From NCBI GenBank assembly GCA_003209375.1, contig QCRF01000010.1, positions 1 to 36,403 on the forward strand: a stretch of DNA of 36,403 nt. The letters are read 5' to 3'. Under the pieces are notes generated by a model, which had not been told where the DNA came from, searched no databases, and saw only the letters and a list, made by a program, of their open reading frames with translations. This document shows, piece after piece, positions 1-8,046 of this stretch. The translations under genes and the position numbers were made by a program. Numbering within the stretch: the first letter of the stretch is position 1; every line of letters starts with the position of its first letter. This DNA comes from Prochlorococcus sp. AG-459-N19. GTDB lineage: Bacteria; Cyanobacteriota; Cyanobacteriia; PCC-6307; Cyanobiaceae.

Positions 1-1362
1 TGCAAGAGATAAAGTGCCGTCTATACCGGAAGCTCCTCTAAAGCTGAAACAATTTCTTGTTAAAGTACCATTTTCAGAAAATGTAAGCCAATCTCTAATC
101 GGGCTACTCGCGGAGAGCATTATGGGATTTTCAGCTGGCCAAAGTTTTGGAACGAGATTTGCAAGCATATACTCAGTAATTTGATTATCTTGAGTAACTT
201 GCTCCTTTAAAATTTCTTTAATCTGCTCGCCTTCCTCTATTAAATCTAGAGCCATTGGAGTAAGGGACTTTTTGTTTTTTTCGTTAATTGACAATTCTTT
301 TAACAATAGAGTAGTAAAATTTGATAGCCCAAAATCATATTCAAATGATTTTTTTATAGGGTCCAATTTTCTAAAGTTTTTTTCTTTTATAAGAATTTGT
401 ATCCCTTCGAAAGTTGTTAAAAAATTCTCCAAATCAATTGAGGATGACATAGGACCAAGCCTCAAAAGTTGATGACAATTTACTGAATTTTTATTTTTTC
501 TTAAGACTAATTCCCAATTAACAACTAAACCTCTCAAATCAGAACAAACGCCGGAAATAGGATCAGCAAATACTGGCCAGCCAGTAATTTCTTGTAATTT
601 CTCTAAAGATTTATTGAAAGAAGTTAAATCATTTATGGAACCCTGATAGGGACCTACCAAAATAATGCCGGTTTCATCTAAATTTAAACTTTTTGAAATT
701 TCTGAGAATTTGTTTTTATCAGACTTTATTTCAACCTCCTGAAATATATATTTTTTCTTTAAATAAATTCTCTCAAAAACCTCTAAAATATTTTTTTTAT
801 TTAAAAATGAAATAGCTAAAGGCTTATCAATAGGAATATTGAAATGAATAGGACCAGGGAAGCTTGATATTTGTTTCTCAGTAATTCTAACTAAATTTAA
901 GATTTCATTTTCTTGCGTTTCATGAAGTCCATTTAGATTTGTACTTAAAACTCTTCTGCAGACTGAATTCAAAAAATTTTCTTGATTTACTGTTTGATTT
1001 GCGCCACAATCTTTTAATCTTAAGGGTCTATCAGCAGTAAGAAATATAATACCTTTACAAGATCGATCTGCCTCAACCGCTGCTGGCAATAAGTTACTTA
1101 CGGCAGTCCCAGAAGTGGTAATTACTAAAGAAAGATTACCCGATGCAGCAGAAATTCCAAGAGAGTGAAATCCTGCAGATCTCTCATCTATTGAATTAAA
1201 AATATTTACCAGTCCTAATTTATGTAATTCTCCAGCAGCTATTGCTAAAGGTGCTGATCTACTACCAGGACATAGTATTAAATTTTGAACTCCTATTTTT
1301 ATAAGAAGATTCAAAAGTTGTAAACTTCTAAGAAAATTTTTGCATTCAATAGATGATGTCAT
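1..1362 (-). CDS. menD: MenD, SEPHCHC synthase (3' end cut off by the window)
   Basis: This thiamine-diphosphate enzyme joins isochorismate and 2-oxoglutarate to give 2-succinyl-5-enolpyruvyl-6-hydroxy-3-cyclohexene-1-carboxylate, an early step toward phylloquinone, the photosystem I quinone. The reverse strand reads continuously from an ATG at 1362 to base 1 (454 codons) with no stop. The start reads [10 protein letters not shown], followed by [10 protein letters not shown] near residues 31-40 and SIDERSAGF near 57-65; Glu60 fits the ThDP-activating glutamate. [13 protein letters not shown] and FLTADRP further support the ThDP-enzyme fold. The family is usually around 550-590 residues, so roughly the last quarter lies outside the window, including the C-terminal ThDP/Mg-binding part. 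It diverges from lepB across 49 bases. The truncation is due to the window edge and is not a pseudogene. Confidence 0.95.
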   Translation of the reverse strand, partial: MTSSIECKNFLRSLQLLNLLIKIGVQNLILCPGSRSAPLAIAAGELHKLGLVNIFNSIDERSAGFHSLGISAASGNLSLVITTSGTAVSNLLPAAVEADRSCKGIIFLTADRPLRLKDCGANQTVNQENFLNSVCRRVLSTNLNGLHETQENEILNLVRITEKQISSFPGPIHFNIPIDKPLAISFLNKKNILEVFERIYLKKKYIFQEVEIKSDKNKFSEISKSLNLDETGIILVGPYQGSINDLTSFNKSLEKLQEITGWPVFADPISGVCSDLRGLVVNWELVLRKNKNSVNCHQLLRLGPMSSSIDLENFLTTFEGIQILIKEKNFRKLDPIKKSFEYDFGLSNFTTLLLKELSINEKNKKSLTPMALDLIEEGEQIKEILKEQVTQDNQITEYMLANLVPKLWPAENPIMLSASSPIRDWLTFSENGTLTRNCFSFRGASGIDGTLSLA

Positions 1363-1411
1363 AATTTATATAAATGCTTTGGGATTTCCTCATAACTGAA
1401 TTAAATAAAAC

Positions 1412-1996
1412 ATGTCTACAACACAAGAAAAAAGAAATTCAATACTAAAGGATTTAAAAAATCTTTTAATCTGGATATCTATTGCTTTAATTATACGATG
1501 GCAGGTTATAGAGCCAAGATGGATCCCATCTGGTTCAATGCTTCCAACTCTTCAAATACAAGATAAAATTCTTGTTGAGAAAGTAACACCCAAAATTACA
1601 TCTAAATCAAATCTTTCAAAATTAAAAAATAAAATAGTTGTTTTTAACGTTCCCGAACAATTAATTAATGCTGGTTATGAAGCAGATACTGCACTAATAA
1701 AAAGAGTAATTGGAATACCTGGAGACAAGGTAGAAGTAAAAGAGGGTAACCTTTACTTAAATGATATCGCTCAAGAAAATTACGTTTTTGACAAAAACAT
1801 TAATTATTCTATAGGGCCTTTTATTGTCCCAGAAGAGTCATTATGGGTGATGGGAGATAATAGAAATAACAGTATGGACTCACATATTTGGGGATTTTTG
1901 CCCTATGAAAAGGTTATTGGTAAGGCTATTTTTAGATATTGGCCATTTAATAAAATTGGACCTATTCGGTTCCCTGCCCTTAATAATTTAAACTAA
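1412..1996 (+). CDS. lepB: Signal peptidase I
   Basis: Type I signal peptidase, which cleaves signal peptides from exported proteins at the outer face of the cytoplasmic (or thylakoid) membrane. The 194 residues start with a short cytoplasmic tail and one membrane segment (about residues 16-30). The catalytic serine lies in IPSGSMLPTL (Ser42) and the general-base lysine in LIKRVIGIPGD (Lys97), matching Ser90 and Lys145 of E. coli LepB. The conserved box GDNRNNSMDSHIWG is near 147-160. The size fits the compact bacterial/cyanobacterial form with one membrane anchor. A DUF760 gene follows after 45 bases on the same strand. Exported proteins in this window, such as plastocyanin and the small protein at 23949, would be plausible substrates. 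Confidence 0.96.
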   Translation: MSTTQEKRNSILKDLKNLLIWISIALIIRWQVIEPRWIPSGSMLPTLQIQDKILVEKVTPKITSKSNLSKLKNKIVVFNVPEQLINAGYEADTALIKRVIGIPGDKVEVKEGNLYLNDIAQENYVFDKNINYSIGPFIVPEESLWVMGDNRNNSMDSHIWGFLPYEKVIGKAIFRYWPFNKIGPIRFPALNNLN

Positions 1997-2041
1997 TGGG
2001 TACGTGATGTTGTAAGGTTTTTATATCTTGAAGTTGTAGAA

Positions 2042-2377
2042 ATGTTTAATCCAGAATTTCTTGCTACTGAAAATAATGATCCAAATGATGAGAATGACTT
2101 AATCCAATATTTACAAAAACAATCACCTGAAGTTTTGCAAAGAGTAGCAAAATCAGCTAGTGAAGATATTCAAGAAATTATTAGACATAATGTTCAAGGT
2201 CTTCTTGGAATGCTTCCTTCAGATCAATTTGATGTAAAAATAACATCTTCAAAAGACAACATTGCTAATTTACTATCTTCTGCAATGATGACAGGGTATT
2301 TTTTAAGACAAATGGAGCAAAGAAAAGAGCTAGAACAAACTCTCAAAAATGATGAAAACATGTCTATTGAAGAATAA
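2042..2377 (+). CDS. DUF760 family protein
   Basis: A small acidic protein of 111 residues of unknown function. It matches DUF760, a family of cyanobacteria and plant plastids, through the central blocks QYLQKQSPEVLQRVAKSAS, EIIRHNVQGLLGMLPSDQF and NIANLLSSAMMTGYFLRQME. The sequence looks helical with no signal peptide or membrane segment, so it is probably soluble. It sits 45 bases after lepB and may share its transcript. The gene converges on the DUF4336 gene with only five bases between the two stop codons. The family call is from remembered motif similarity; no biochemical role can be given. Confidence 0.85.
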   Translation: MFNPEFLATENNDPNDENDLIQYLQKQSPEVLQRVAKSASEDIQEIIRHNVQGLLGMLPSDQFDVKITSSKDNIANLLSSAMMTGYFLRQMEQRKELEQTLKNDENMSIEE

Positions 2378-2382
2378 TAGTT

Positions 2383-3555
2383 TTAAAGATTTACTTCTTC
2401 AGGAATTATTCCTAGTTCAAACAACTTATTATATAAACCCATCAAAAATTTATTATCCTCAGGTAGTTTGTCCCACTTTTGGGAATTAATTTCATTAATT
2501 AATTTTTGACAATCTTCTATTCTAAATTTTATAGGTGCCGCAAAATGAGCTGGAATTAAATATTCCATATCTTCAAAAGACTTGATGTTTTCTAGCCATT
2601 TAAGTAATACTTCTTTTGAACGGGGAAAAATTAGTTTTTGTAAAACTGGTGCCACTTGAATTTTAGGAGTATCTTCACCCATTATTTCAACAAGAGATAA
2701 TTCCCAATCTTCATCCCATAAAAAGGGATAAATACCGAAATGAGATCTCCAATTTCTAAGATCTTTTTTGAACGAATACTTAAATATTTCTTTTAAAGGT
2801 GGAATATTTAATTTACCTGGTTTCAAAAAAGATGAAAATAAGATTAACCTTTTCCAGCCTTTTTTTCTTTGTTCAATGGAGTCAACCAAAGGTTCATCTC
2901 CTCTCTCTCTTGAATGAAAAAGAAGTGGAGTTGGGTCAAAATTAAATATCTCAGGTGGCGTGGAGTCTATTCCAACTATTGCATCTGTTACATGAAGAGT
3001 TTTCGTAGAATAATGGAAACAGCTTATCTCCTGATATCTTCCAAGTCCTAAATTCAGTGGGCCTAATGAAGACCATTTAAATAAGTTAGTATGTGGAGTA
3101 CCTTCCTCAAACAGTATTCTTGATCTTTTTGATGGAATTCCTAAAAAATCTAGTGGAAGATTGATAGGGAAACTCCACTGTCCAGGACAAAGCCAAATTT
3201 CTGCATCTTTAAAAATTCTTGAAAGAGCTGGTAGTCCTATTTTATGTTCTAGTCCGGAGGCGCTTGGGAGAATTATTGTTTTTACTTTGCCATGAATCGC
3301 AATTAATTTTTTTAACTCATTTATTAATTCTTTTGTAGGAGGCAGTGGGTTTATTAGCATCAACCCATTATCAACCTTTATTACCGTCATTCTTATTGGA
3401 ACCGCAACATAATAAAGTCCTTGTATTTGTTCTAAGGACCATATTTGATCAGGAATTAATTCTCTTAAGATTGTTTTCTTTTTCCCATAAGGATATAAGG
3501 GAAATAATGGCCACCAATACCAATTTTTATTTAAAGTTTCTTCCACCTCTATCAT
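2383..3555 (-). CDS. DUF4336 family protein (metallo-beta-lactamase-like fold without metal motif)
   Basis: A 390-residue cytosolic protein that I place in DUF4336, a family thought to share the metallo-beta-lactamase fold. Typical parts are the IWSLEQIQGLYYVAVPIRMT segment, the strand MLINPLPPTKELI, KTIILPSASGLEHKIGLPAL and the later LHVTDAIVGID strand. The metal-binding HxHxDH motif expected of active enzymes is not present; the equivalent loop reads LPSASGLEHK. Its ATG overlaps the stop of the upstream ABC permease gene as ATGA (four bases), so translation is probably coupled and it is the last gene of the metal-transport run. It could be a non-hydrolytic relative or a regulator; function is unknown. 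Confidence 0.75.
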   Translation of the reverse strand: MIEVEETLNKNWYWWPLFPLYPYGKKKTILRELIPDQIWSLEQIQGLYYVAVPIRMTVIKVDNGLMLINPLPPTKELINELKKLIAIHGKVKTIILPSASGLEHKIGLPALSRIFKDAEIWLCPGQWSFPINLPLDFLGIPSKRSRILFEEGTPHTNLFKWSSLGPLNLGLGRYQEISCFHYSTKTLHVTDAIVGIDSTPPEIFNFDPTPLLFHSRERGDEPLVDSIEQRKKGWKRLILFSSFLKPGKLNIPPLKEIFKYSFKKDLRNWRSHFGIYPFLWDEDWELSLVEIMGEDTPKIQVAPVLQKLIFPRSKEVLLKWLENIKSFEDMEYLIPAHFAAPIKFRIEDCQKLINEINSQKWDKLPEDNKFLMGLYNKLFELGIIPEEVNL

Positions 3556-4424
3556 TTATAACCAGCAAAAAAATTCTTTAACTTAAATATTCCGTATCTT
3601 GGAGCGAATAAAAAAGCGAATAAAAATATAAAAGTTTGTGCTAAGACAATTGATCCACCTGTTTCAAGATCAAACCAAAAACTAATGTAGATTCCTATAA
3701 GGCTCGAGATAATTGCACTTAATACTGAAATTATTGTCATATTATCAAAATTATCCGTAAGTAAATATGCTGTAGCCCCTGGTGTAATCAACATCGCAAC
3801 TACCAAAATAATTCCAACAGACTGCAAGCCCACAACTGCTGCCAAAGACAAACACGTGAGGAGTAAATAGTGAAGAAACAATACGTTAATTCCAACTGTT
3901 TTTGCATGCCTAGGATCAAAACAATAAAGCATTAAATCTTTCCTAAAAATTGATAAAAGGATTACTACCAATAATGAAATGAATATGGTTTGTTTTACAT
4001 CTGAAAGTGATATTCCTAATGGACTGCCAAAAAGGATAGAGTGCAGATCAATATTACTTTTAATCTTGGAAACCAATACAATTCCAAGAGCGAAAAATCC
4101 AGTAAATACCAACCCAATAACAGTATCTTCTTTAACCCTAGATTTCTGCTTAATAAACCCTATCAATGCCACTGAACCAACTCCGAAAATAAATGCCCCT
4201 AATGAGAAAGGAAGACCTAATGCATAAGCAACCACAACACCAGGCATTACTGAATGTGACACTGCATCTCCCATTAAAGCCCATCCTTTAAGAGTTAAAT
4301 AACTAGATAGGAAACCACAAACAGCTGCCACTAATGAACTCATAAGAAGTGCTTTTCTCATAAAGTCATGAGTTAAAGGATCTTTTATGAATGAATCTAA
4401 AGTTAAAAAAGAACAAAGCTCCAT
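3552..4424 (-). CDS. mntB: Metal ABC transporter permease, MntB/ZnuB type
   Basis: Membrane subunit of a metal-uptake ABC importer of the ABC-3 family (290 residues). About eight hydrophobic segments can be seen, with conserved family stretches GFLSSYLTLKGWALMGDAVSH near residues 37-57, PGVVVAYALGLPFSLGAFIFG next to it, and GIILVVAMLITPGATAYLL late in the protein. It follows the ATPase gene by 12 bases and overlaps the DUF4336 gene by four bases downstream. Sequence alone cannot tell Mn from Zn for the permease; the manganese assignment is carried over from the binding-protein gene at 5205-6104. Zn (znuB) is the main alternative. Confidence 0.88.
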   Translation of the reverse strand: MELCSFLTLDSFIKDPLTHDFMRKALLMSSLVAAVCGFLSSYLTLKGWALMGDAVSHSVMPGVVVAYALGLPFSLGAFIFGVGSVALIGFIKQKSRVKEDTVIGLVFTGFFALGIVLVSKIKSNIDLHSILFGSPLGISLSDVKQTIFISLLVVILLSIFRKDLMLYCFDPRHAKTVGINVLFLHYLLLTCLSLAAVVGLQSVGIILVVAMLITPGATAYLLTDNFDNMTIISVLSAIISSLIGIYISFWFDLETGGSIVLAQTFIFLFAFLFAPRYGIFKLKNFFAGYK

Positions 4425-4436
4425 ATATTTTAAAAT

Positions 4437-5201
4437 TTAGGATTCAGGTCCAAACAAGAAATCAGGTGAGATTCCTCCAAAAGTAGTTGTAATATTTTCA
4501 GGAGTAAACACTTCAGAGGTCTCGCCATACGCTACAACAGTTTTATTTATTAAAAGAACCAAATCACAAAATTCACGGACATGAATCATATCGTGCGTTG
4601 ATAATAATATAGTTTTCCCCTCATTTTTAAATTGAATAAATAATTCCGAGATAAGTTTTTCAGTTCTTATATCAACACCTGAAAAAGGCTCATCAAGAAG
4701 TAATATTGACGCCCTTTGCGCAATTGCTCTAGCTAAAAAAGTTCGTTTTCTCTGACCTCCAGATAAATTTCCAATAGGTGTAGATAAATGATCAGTAAGA
4801 TCAACTCTCTCAATAGCATCTTTAACCGCCTGAACATCAGACTCTCTAGGACATCTAAAAATATTCATCGAACCATATCTTCCCATCATCACTACATCCC
4901 AAACATTTATTGGAAATTGACTATCAATTCCCTCACTCTGAGGAACATAAGCAATTGTCTGATCTTTTTGAGCAGATCTTAAAGACTCTCCATTAATTCT
5001 AATTTTTCCCTTTGAAATATTTACAAAGCCAGTTAAAGCATTAAAAAAAGTTGTTTTACCAGCCCCGTTCATCCCTACTAACCCACAAATCTGGCCAGGT
5101 TTCAATCTTAAATTGGCATCATACAAAGCCACCTTACCGTTGTAATCTACGCAAATATTTTCTGCATCAATCCTAAAGTTTTGATAATTGATTGATTCCA
5201 T
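4437..5201 (-). CDS. mntA: Metal ABC transporter ATP-binding protein, MntA/ZnuC type
   Basis: ATPase subunit (254 residues) that drives the metal importer from the cytoplasmic side. All ABC motifs are intact: Walker A GMNGAGKT (residues 43-50), Q-loop Gln88 in VPQ, signature LSGGQ (146-150), Walker B ILLLDEP (Asp170, Glu171) and switch His203 in STHD. YDANLRLKPGQICGLVG and the MMGRYG segment are typical of the Mn/Zn/Fe chelate type. The gene begins three bases after the stop of the binding-protein gene and ends 12 bases before the permease gene, so the three form one operon. The symbol follows the Synechocystis mntCAB naming and depends on the substrate inference. Confidence 0.9.
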   Translation of the reverse strand: MESINYQNFRIDAENICVDYNGKVALYDANLRLKPGQICGLVGMNGAGKTTFFNALTGFVNISKGKIRINGESLRSAQKDQTIAYVPQSEGIDSQFPINVWDVVMMGRYGSMNIFRCPRESDVQAVKDAIERVDLTDHLSTPIGNLSGGQRKRTFLARAIAQRASILLLDEPFSGVDIRTEKLISELFIQFKNEGKTILLSTHDMIHVREFCDLVLLINKTVVAYGETSEVFTPENITTTFGGISPDFLFGPES

Positions 5202-5204
5202 AAT

Positions 5205-6104
5205 TCAAAAAAGCCCTTTTTTAATTAAATCCAAATTATGCTCAAGCATTTTTATATAGGAGCTAGCAGGCCCACTATCATCAGATAACGAATCAACAAA
5301 AAGATTTCCTCCAAAATTAGCTCCAGTTTCGTTTGCAACAATCATTTGAGATTCGTTACTTACAGTACTTTCGCAAAATACAGATGGGACATTTTTTTCT
5401 TTAACTAGTGAAATTGTACTTGTCATTCTTTTGGGCGTAATTTGACTCTCAGCATTAACTGGCCATAAATAAACTTCCTCTAATCCATAATCATTTGTTA
5501 AATACGAAAAAGCACCTTCACAACTTACTAGAAACCTCCTGTCTTTATTTAAGTTATTAATAAAAAGTGAGAATTCTTTATCTATTTTAGAGAGTTTATC
5601 TTTATAAATTTTTCCATTTTCTTCAAATAATGTCCTTTTGGATGGCCTCAATTCTGATAAAGAATCCACTAGAACATCTACATATTGGATACCTCTTTTT
5701 GGAGAAATCCATGCATGAGGATTGGGTTTCCCTTTATAAAAATCTTCACTGATAAAAATAGGATCTAAATCTTCCGCGACAGTAATCCTTTTAACTTTTA
5801 AATTAGAAACAAATTTTTCAGCCCATAATTCAAATCCAAATCCATTATCAATAAAAACAAAAGCACTAGAGGCATTTACCAAATCGCTCGGAGTTGGTTG
5901 GTAGCCATGAACTTCAACTCCAGGTTTCGTTATTGATCTAACAATAAATTCATCTTTAGCAACATTGCTAATTATGTCTGCCAAAACAGTGAAACTTGCC
6001 AGTATTACTTCTTCACTTTCATTTTTATTTGATATTCTCTTGCATGAGCCTGAAGTAATAGAAAGCAGAAGTAATAAACTAAAAAAAAGAATTTTTTTTC
6101 TCAT
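5205..6104 (-). CDS. mntC: Metal ABC transporter substrate-binding lipoprotein, manganese-type
   Basis: Periplasmic receptor (299 residues, cluster A-I) that delivers a divalent metal to the permease. The N-terminus has a hydrophobic signal and a likely lipidated Cys21 (TSGSC, an imperfect lipobox). The metal site can be read as His66 (VHGYQPTPSD), His130 (NPHAWISP), Glu196 (SCEGAFSYL) and Asp271 (VDSLSDDSG). Glu at the third position, and the WPVNAESQITP block after it, resemble Mn receptors such as PsaA and MntC. ZnuA proteins usually have His there plus a His-rich loop, which is absent here. Substrate is therefore inferred to be Mn(II), with Zn(II) possible. It is followed at three bases by the ATPase gene and preceded by the DUF697 gene at 19 bases. 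Confidence 0.88.
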   Translation of the reverse strand: MRKKILFFSLLLLLSITSGSCKRISNKNESEEVILASFTVLADIISNVAKDEFIVRSITKPGVEVHGYQPTPSDLVNASSAFVFIDNGFGFELWAEKFVSNLKVKRITVAEDLDPIFISEDFYKGKPNPHAWISPKRGIQYVDVLVDSLSELRPSKRTLFEENGKIYKDKLSKIDKEFSLFINNLNKDRRFLVSCEGAFSYLTNDYGLEEVYLWPVNAESQITPKRMTSTISLVKEKNVPSVFCESTVSNESQMIVANETGANFGGNLFVDSLSDDSGPASSYIKMLEHNLDLIKKGLF

Positions 6105-6123
6105 ATTTACCTTTTTAACTAGA

Positions 6124-7458
6124 TTATGAACTAAAAGATATTTTCATAAGTGGTTTTCTAAGATCAGAAATAAATCCTTGCCAATTTATTTTTTCTTTTT
6201 CAAAAGCTTTTTCAACAATTTTCTCAGAATTTTTCTTTATAAAATCCAAATCAGGTTCTTCTACTCCTTTTGTTATTGCCATAAAATCAGCCAAAGAACT
6301 AGATACTACTCTTGTTAAATAAGCAGCACTGACAGCCTGAAATGTTCCAGAAACAAGCCAATTTGGTCCATGTAATTTTGTTATGCCAATTAGAGTCTGT
6401 CCACTCCATTCAATAACTCCCTGAGCAATTGCAGTCTTTAAAATCTCTTTGGAAACTTTATCTAAAATTTCAGGAGACCAATTACATCCCCATATAGACT
6501 TAATTTCTTTAATCATTAAAGAATTTAGTACTGTCATTGCCATAACATCAATTGATGGGATAGGAGATAAGAAAACAGTTGTCGCGACAAGAATTTGATT
6601 TTTTCTTTGTATACCTTTTAACTGCATTCTTCTTATCCCTTCAATTTCAGATTGCCAGGCAACATGAAGTTCTCTCAAAAGCCTTTTTTTTGTATTTTCA
6701 ATGTTTTTAGATGAACTTATGAAAAACTTCCTTAACGAAAAAGGTATATTTATGACTTCATTCTTATTCACATCAAAAGTAATAACTTTATTTATGAAGT
6801 CACTTGAAATTTGCGACTTTAGGTCTTCTATCTGATTCTTGGCTTCTACTTCGTTGGAAGTTAAAGCCACTAACCAGATTGGCATATTTTTAGGAAACTT
6901 TTCCAGCCACAAAAAATCATTTGCCGACAAAGGCAAGTTTAGAAAATACAAGATTGCATCACTTTTCAAAGCTTCTTCTGGAATAACTTGAGCAGAATTG
7001 TATTTAGGCAGTTTTTCATATAAATCAAAGTCAAACTTATCTACTTTAAAATGACTTTTTAAAACAGACTGACAACTTTGATAATCTTTTTGTCCAATGC
7101 AACTTATTTTTTCTTTTTCAAATCTATTAAGAATAGATTCAAGTGTTTTTTGTCTTTTTGAGTTATGTTTCTCTAATGCATTTGTTGCTTCAAGTTCTTC
7201 AAAAAAATTCAAATCTTCTTTGCATAGATTTATCCAACCATCTAAATTATTTGGTTCATTAAATTTAGGCTTATCATTCTTTAAGTAAAAGTATCCCCCC
7301 AAACACAACGCCAAAAATCCTATTGAGCCTCCTGCAAAATGAATTAGGTCACTGACAAACCATTCCCCAAAACCTAATAAAAATAAAATAATAATTAGAT
7401 TTTTTTTTGGAAACTTTATGAAATCCTTTGAGAGGTTGTCTTTACTAATATCAAACAC
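6124..7458 (-). CDS. DUF697 (YcjF-like) membrane protein with a degenerate GTPase-like region
   Basis: A 444-residue membrane protein of unknown function. Two hydrophobic segments lie near residues 19-35 and 42-59. The C-terminal third (about 260-400) matches DUF697: QILVATTVFLSPIPSIDVMA, an internal WSGQTLIGITKL and the hydrophobic ending GTFQAVSAAYLTRVVSSSLA. Cyanobacterial relatives often carry a GTPase domain in the middle. Here the place of the P-loop reads IGQKDYQSCQS (near 121-131), with no GKS/T, and the NKxD position reads LTSNEV (199-204). So nucleotide binding is probably lost. The start is GTG at 7458: an in-frame stop lies just upstream and no early in-frame ATG exists. It is the first gene of the run leading into the metal transporter, 19 bases ahead of it. 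Confidence 0.8.
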   Translation of the reverse strand: MFDISKDNLSKDFIKFPKKNLIIILFLLGFGEWFVSDLIHFAGGSIGFLALCLGGYFYLKNDKPKFNEPNNLDGWINLCKEDLNFFEELEATNALEKHNSKRQKTLESILNRFEKEKISCIGQKDYQSCQSVLKSHFKVDKFDFDLYEKLPKYNSAQVIPEEALKSDAILYFLNLPLSANDFLWLEKFPKNMPIWLVALTSNEVEAKNQIEDLKSQISSDFINKVITFDVNKNEVINIPFSLRKFFISSSKNIENTKKRLLRELHVAWQSEIEGIRRMQLKGIQRKNQILVATTVFLSPIPSIDVMAMTVLNSLMIKEIKSIWGCNWSPEILDKVSKEILKTAIAQGVIEWSGQTLIGITKLHGPNWLVSGTFQAVSAAYLTRVVSSSLADFMAITKGVEEPDLDFIKKNSEKIVEKAFEKEKINWQGFISDLRKPLMKISFSS

Positions 7459-7493
7459 AATGCTTTATTTTTCTAATTTTATTTTAATGCAAG

Positions 7494-7521
7494 TTATGAA
7501 TGAGAAAAGCAAAATTCATAA
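7494..7521. promoter_or_regulatory. Inverted repeat in the divergent gap, possible operator
   Basis: Perfect 8-base arms TTATGAAT (7494-7501) and ATTCATAA (7514-7521) with a 12-base spacer. The arm centres are 20 bases apart, about two helical turns. The element starts 35 bases upstream of the GTG of the DUF697/metal-transporter run and lies 102 bases before the gene at 7624. It has no GC-rich stem or T-tract, so it is more like a protein-binding site than a terminator. In such AT-rich DNA a chance origin is possible. Confidence 0.35.
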
Positions 7522-7623
7522 GTCGTTAATCAAAAGATAAAAAATTAAGGGCTTTTCAAAAGACTTATTGCATAACAAGATGCTAAGTTAATAGACTATT
7601 TAAATAACTTAAGAAACATTAAG

Positions 7624-8046
7624 ATGTCTAATTCAAATTTCAGCAATAATCCTGGACAAGAAAATTATAGAGGTCGTTCTAACAATGAAAGATCTAATTT
7701 CAGAGAGAGATCATCCGGCAGAAGAGATGGAGGAGGATTCCGCATAAGATTGAGTGATAACGAAATGAAAGCTGTTAAATCAATACAAGAGGCCTTTCAA
7801 TTAAGATCTACCGTTGCAGTTCTGGGTTTCTCTGTTAGAACACTTAGCGAAATGATCAAAGACGAAAAATTGATTGAATCAATCACAGAATATGCGAAAA
7901 ATAATAAAAACTCTTCTCCTAATAGACAATCACAAGTTCCTTATGAAGAAAAGACAAAAACAGTACCTGACCCTTTTGCAAGACCCATAAAAAATACATC
8001 AACTGAAGAGATCCAATCTAGCGAATTAGAAGAGGATGGAAAATAA
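7624..8046 (+). CDS. Conserved picocyanobacterial protein with Arg/Gly-rich N-terminus
   Basis: A 140-residue protein of unknown function. The first 38 residues are low complexity and rich in Arg, Gly, Asn and Ser (RGRSNNERSNFRERSSGRRD). Then comes a compact predicted helical block, FRIRLSDNEMKAVKSIQEAF and STVAVLGFSVRTLSEMI (about 39-80), and an acidic, probably disordered tail. The folded block looks like the conserved core of a family seen in marine picocyanobacteria. RGG-like tails often bind RNA, which is an inference only. The gene overlaps trpS by 11 bases, so the two are probably translated in a coupled manner. The ATG at 7624 is the first in frame. A 165-base gap lies upstream. Confidence 0.75.
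   Translation: MSNSNFSNNPGQENYRGRSNNERSNFRERSSGRRDGGGFRIRLSDNEMKAVKSIQEAFQLRSTVAVLGFSVRTLSEMIKDEKLIESITEYAKNNKNSSPNRQSQVPYEEKTKTVPDPFARPIKNTSTEEIQSSELEEDGK

Noticed and set aside
272-472. Plus-strand open frame of 66 codons
   Set aside because: It lies antisense within menD, has low-complexity composition and no recognisable family.
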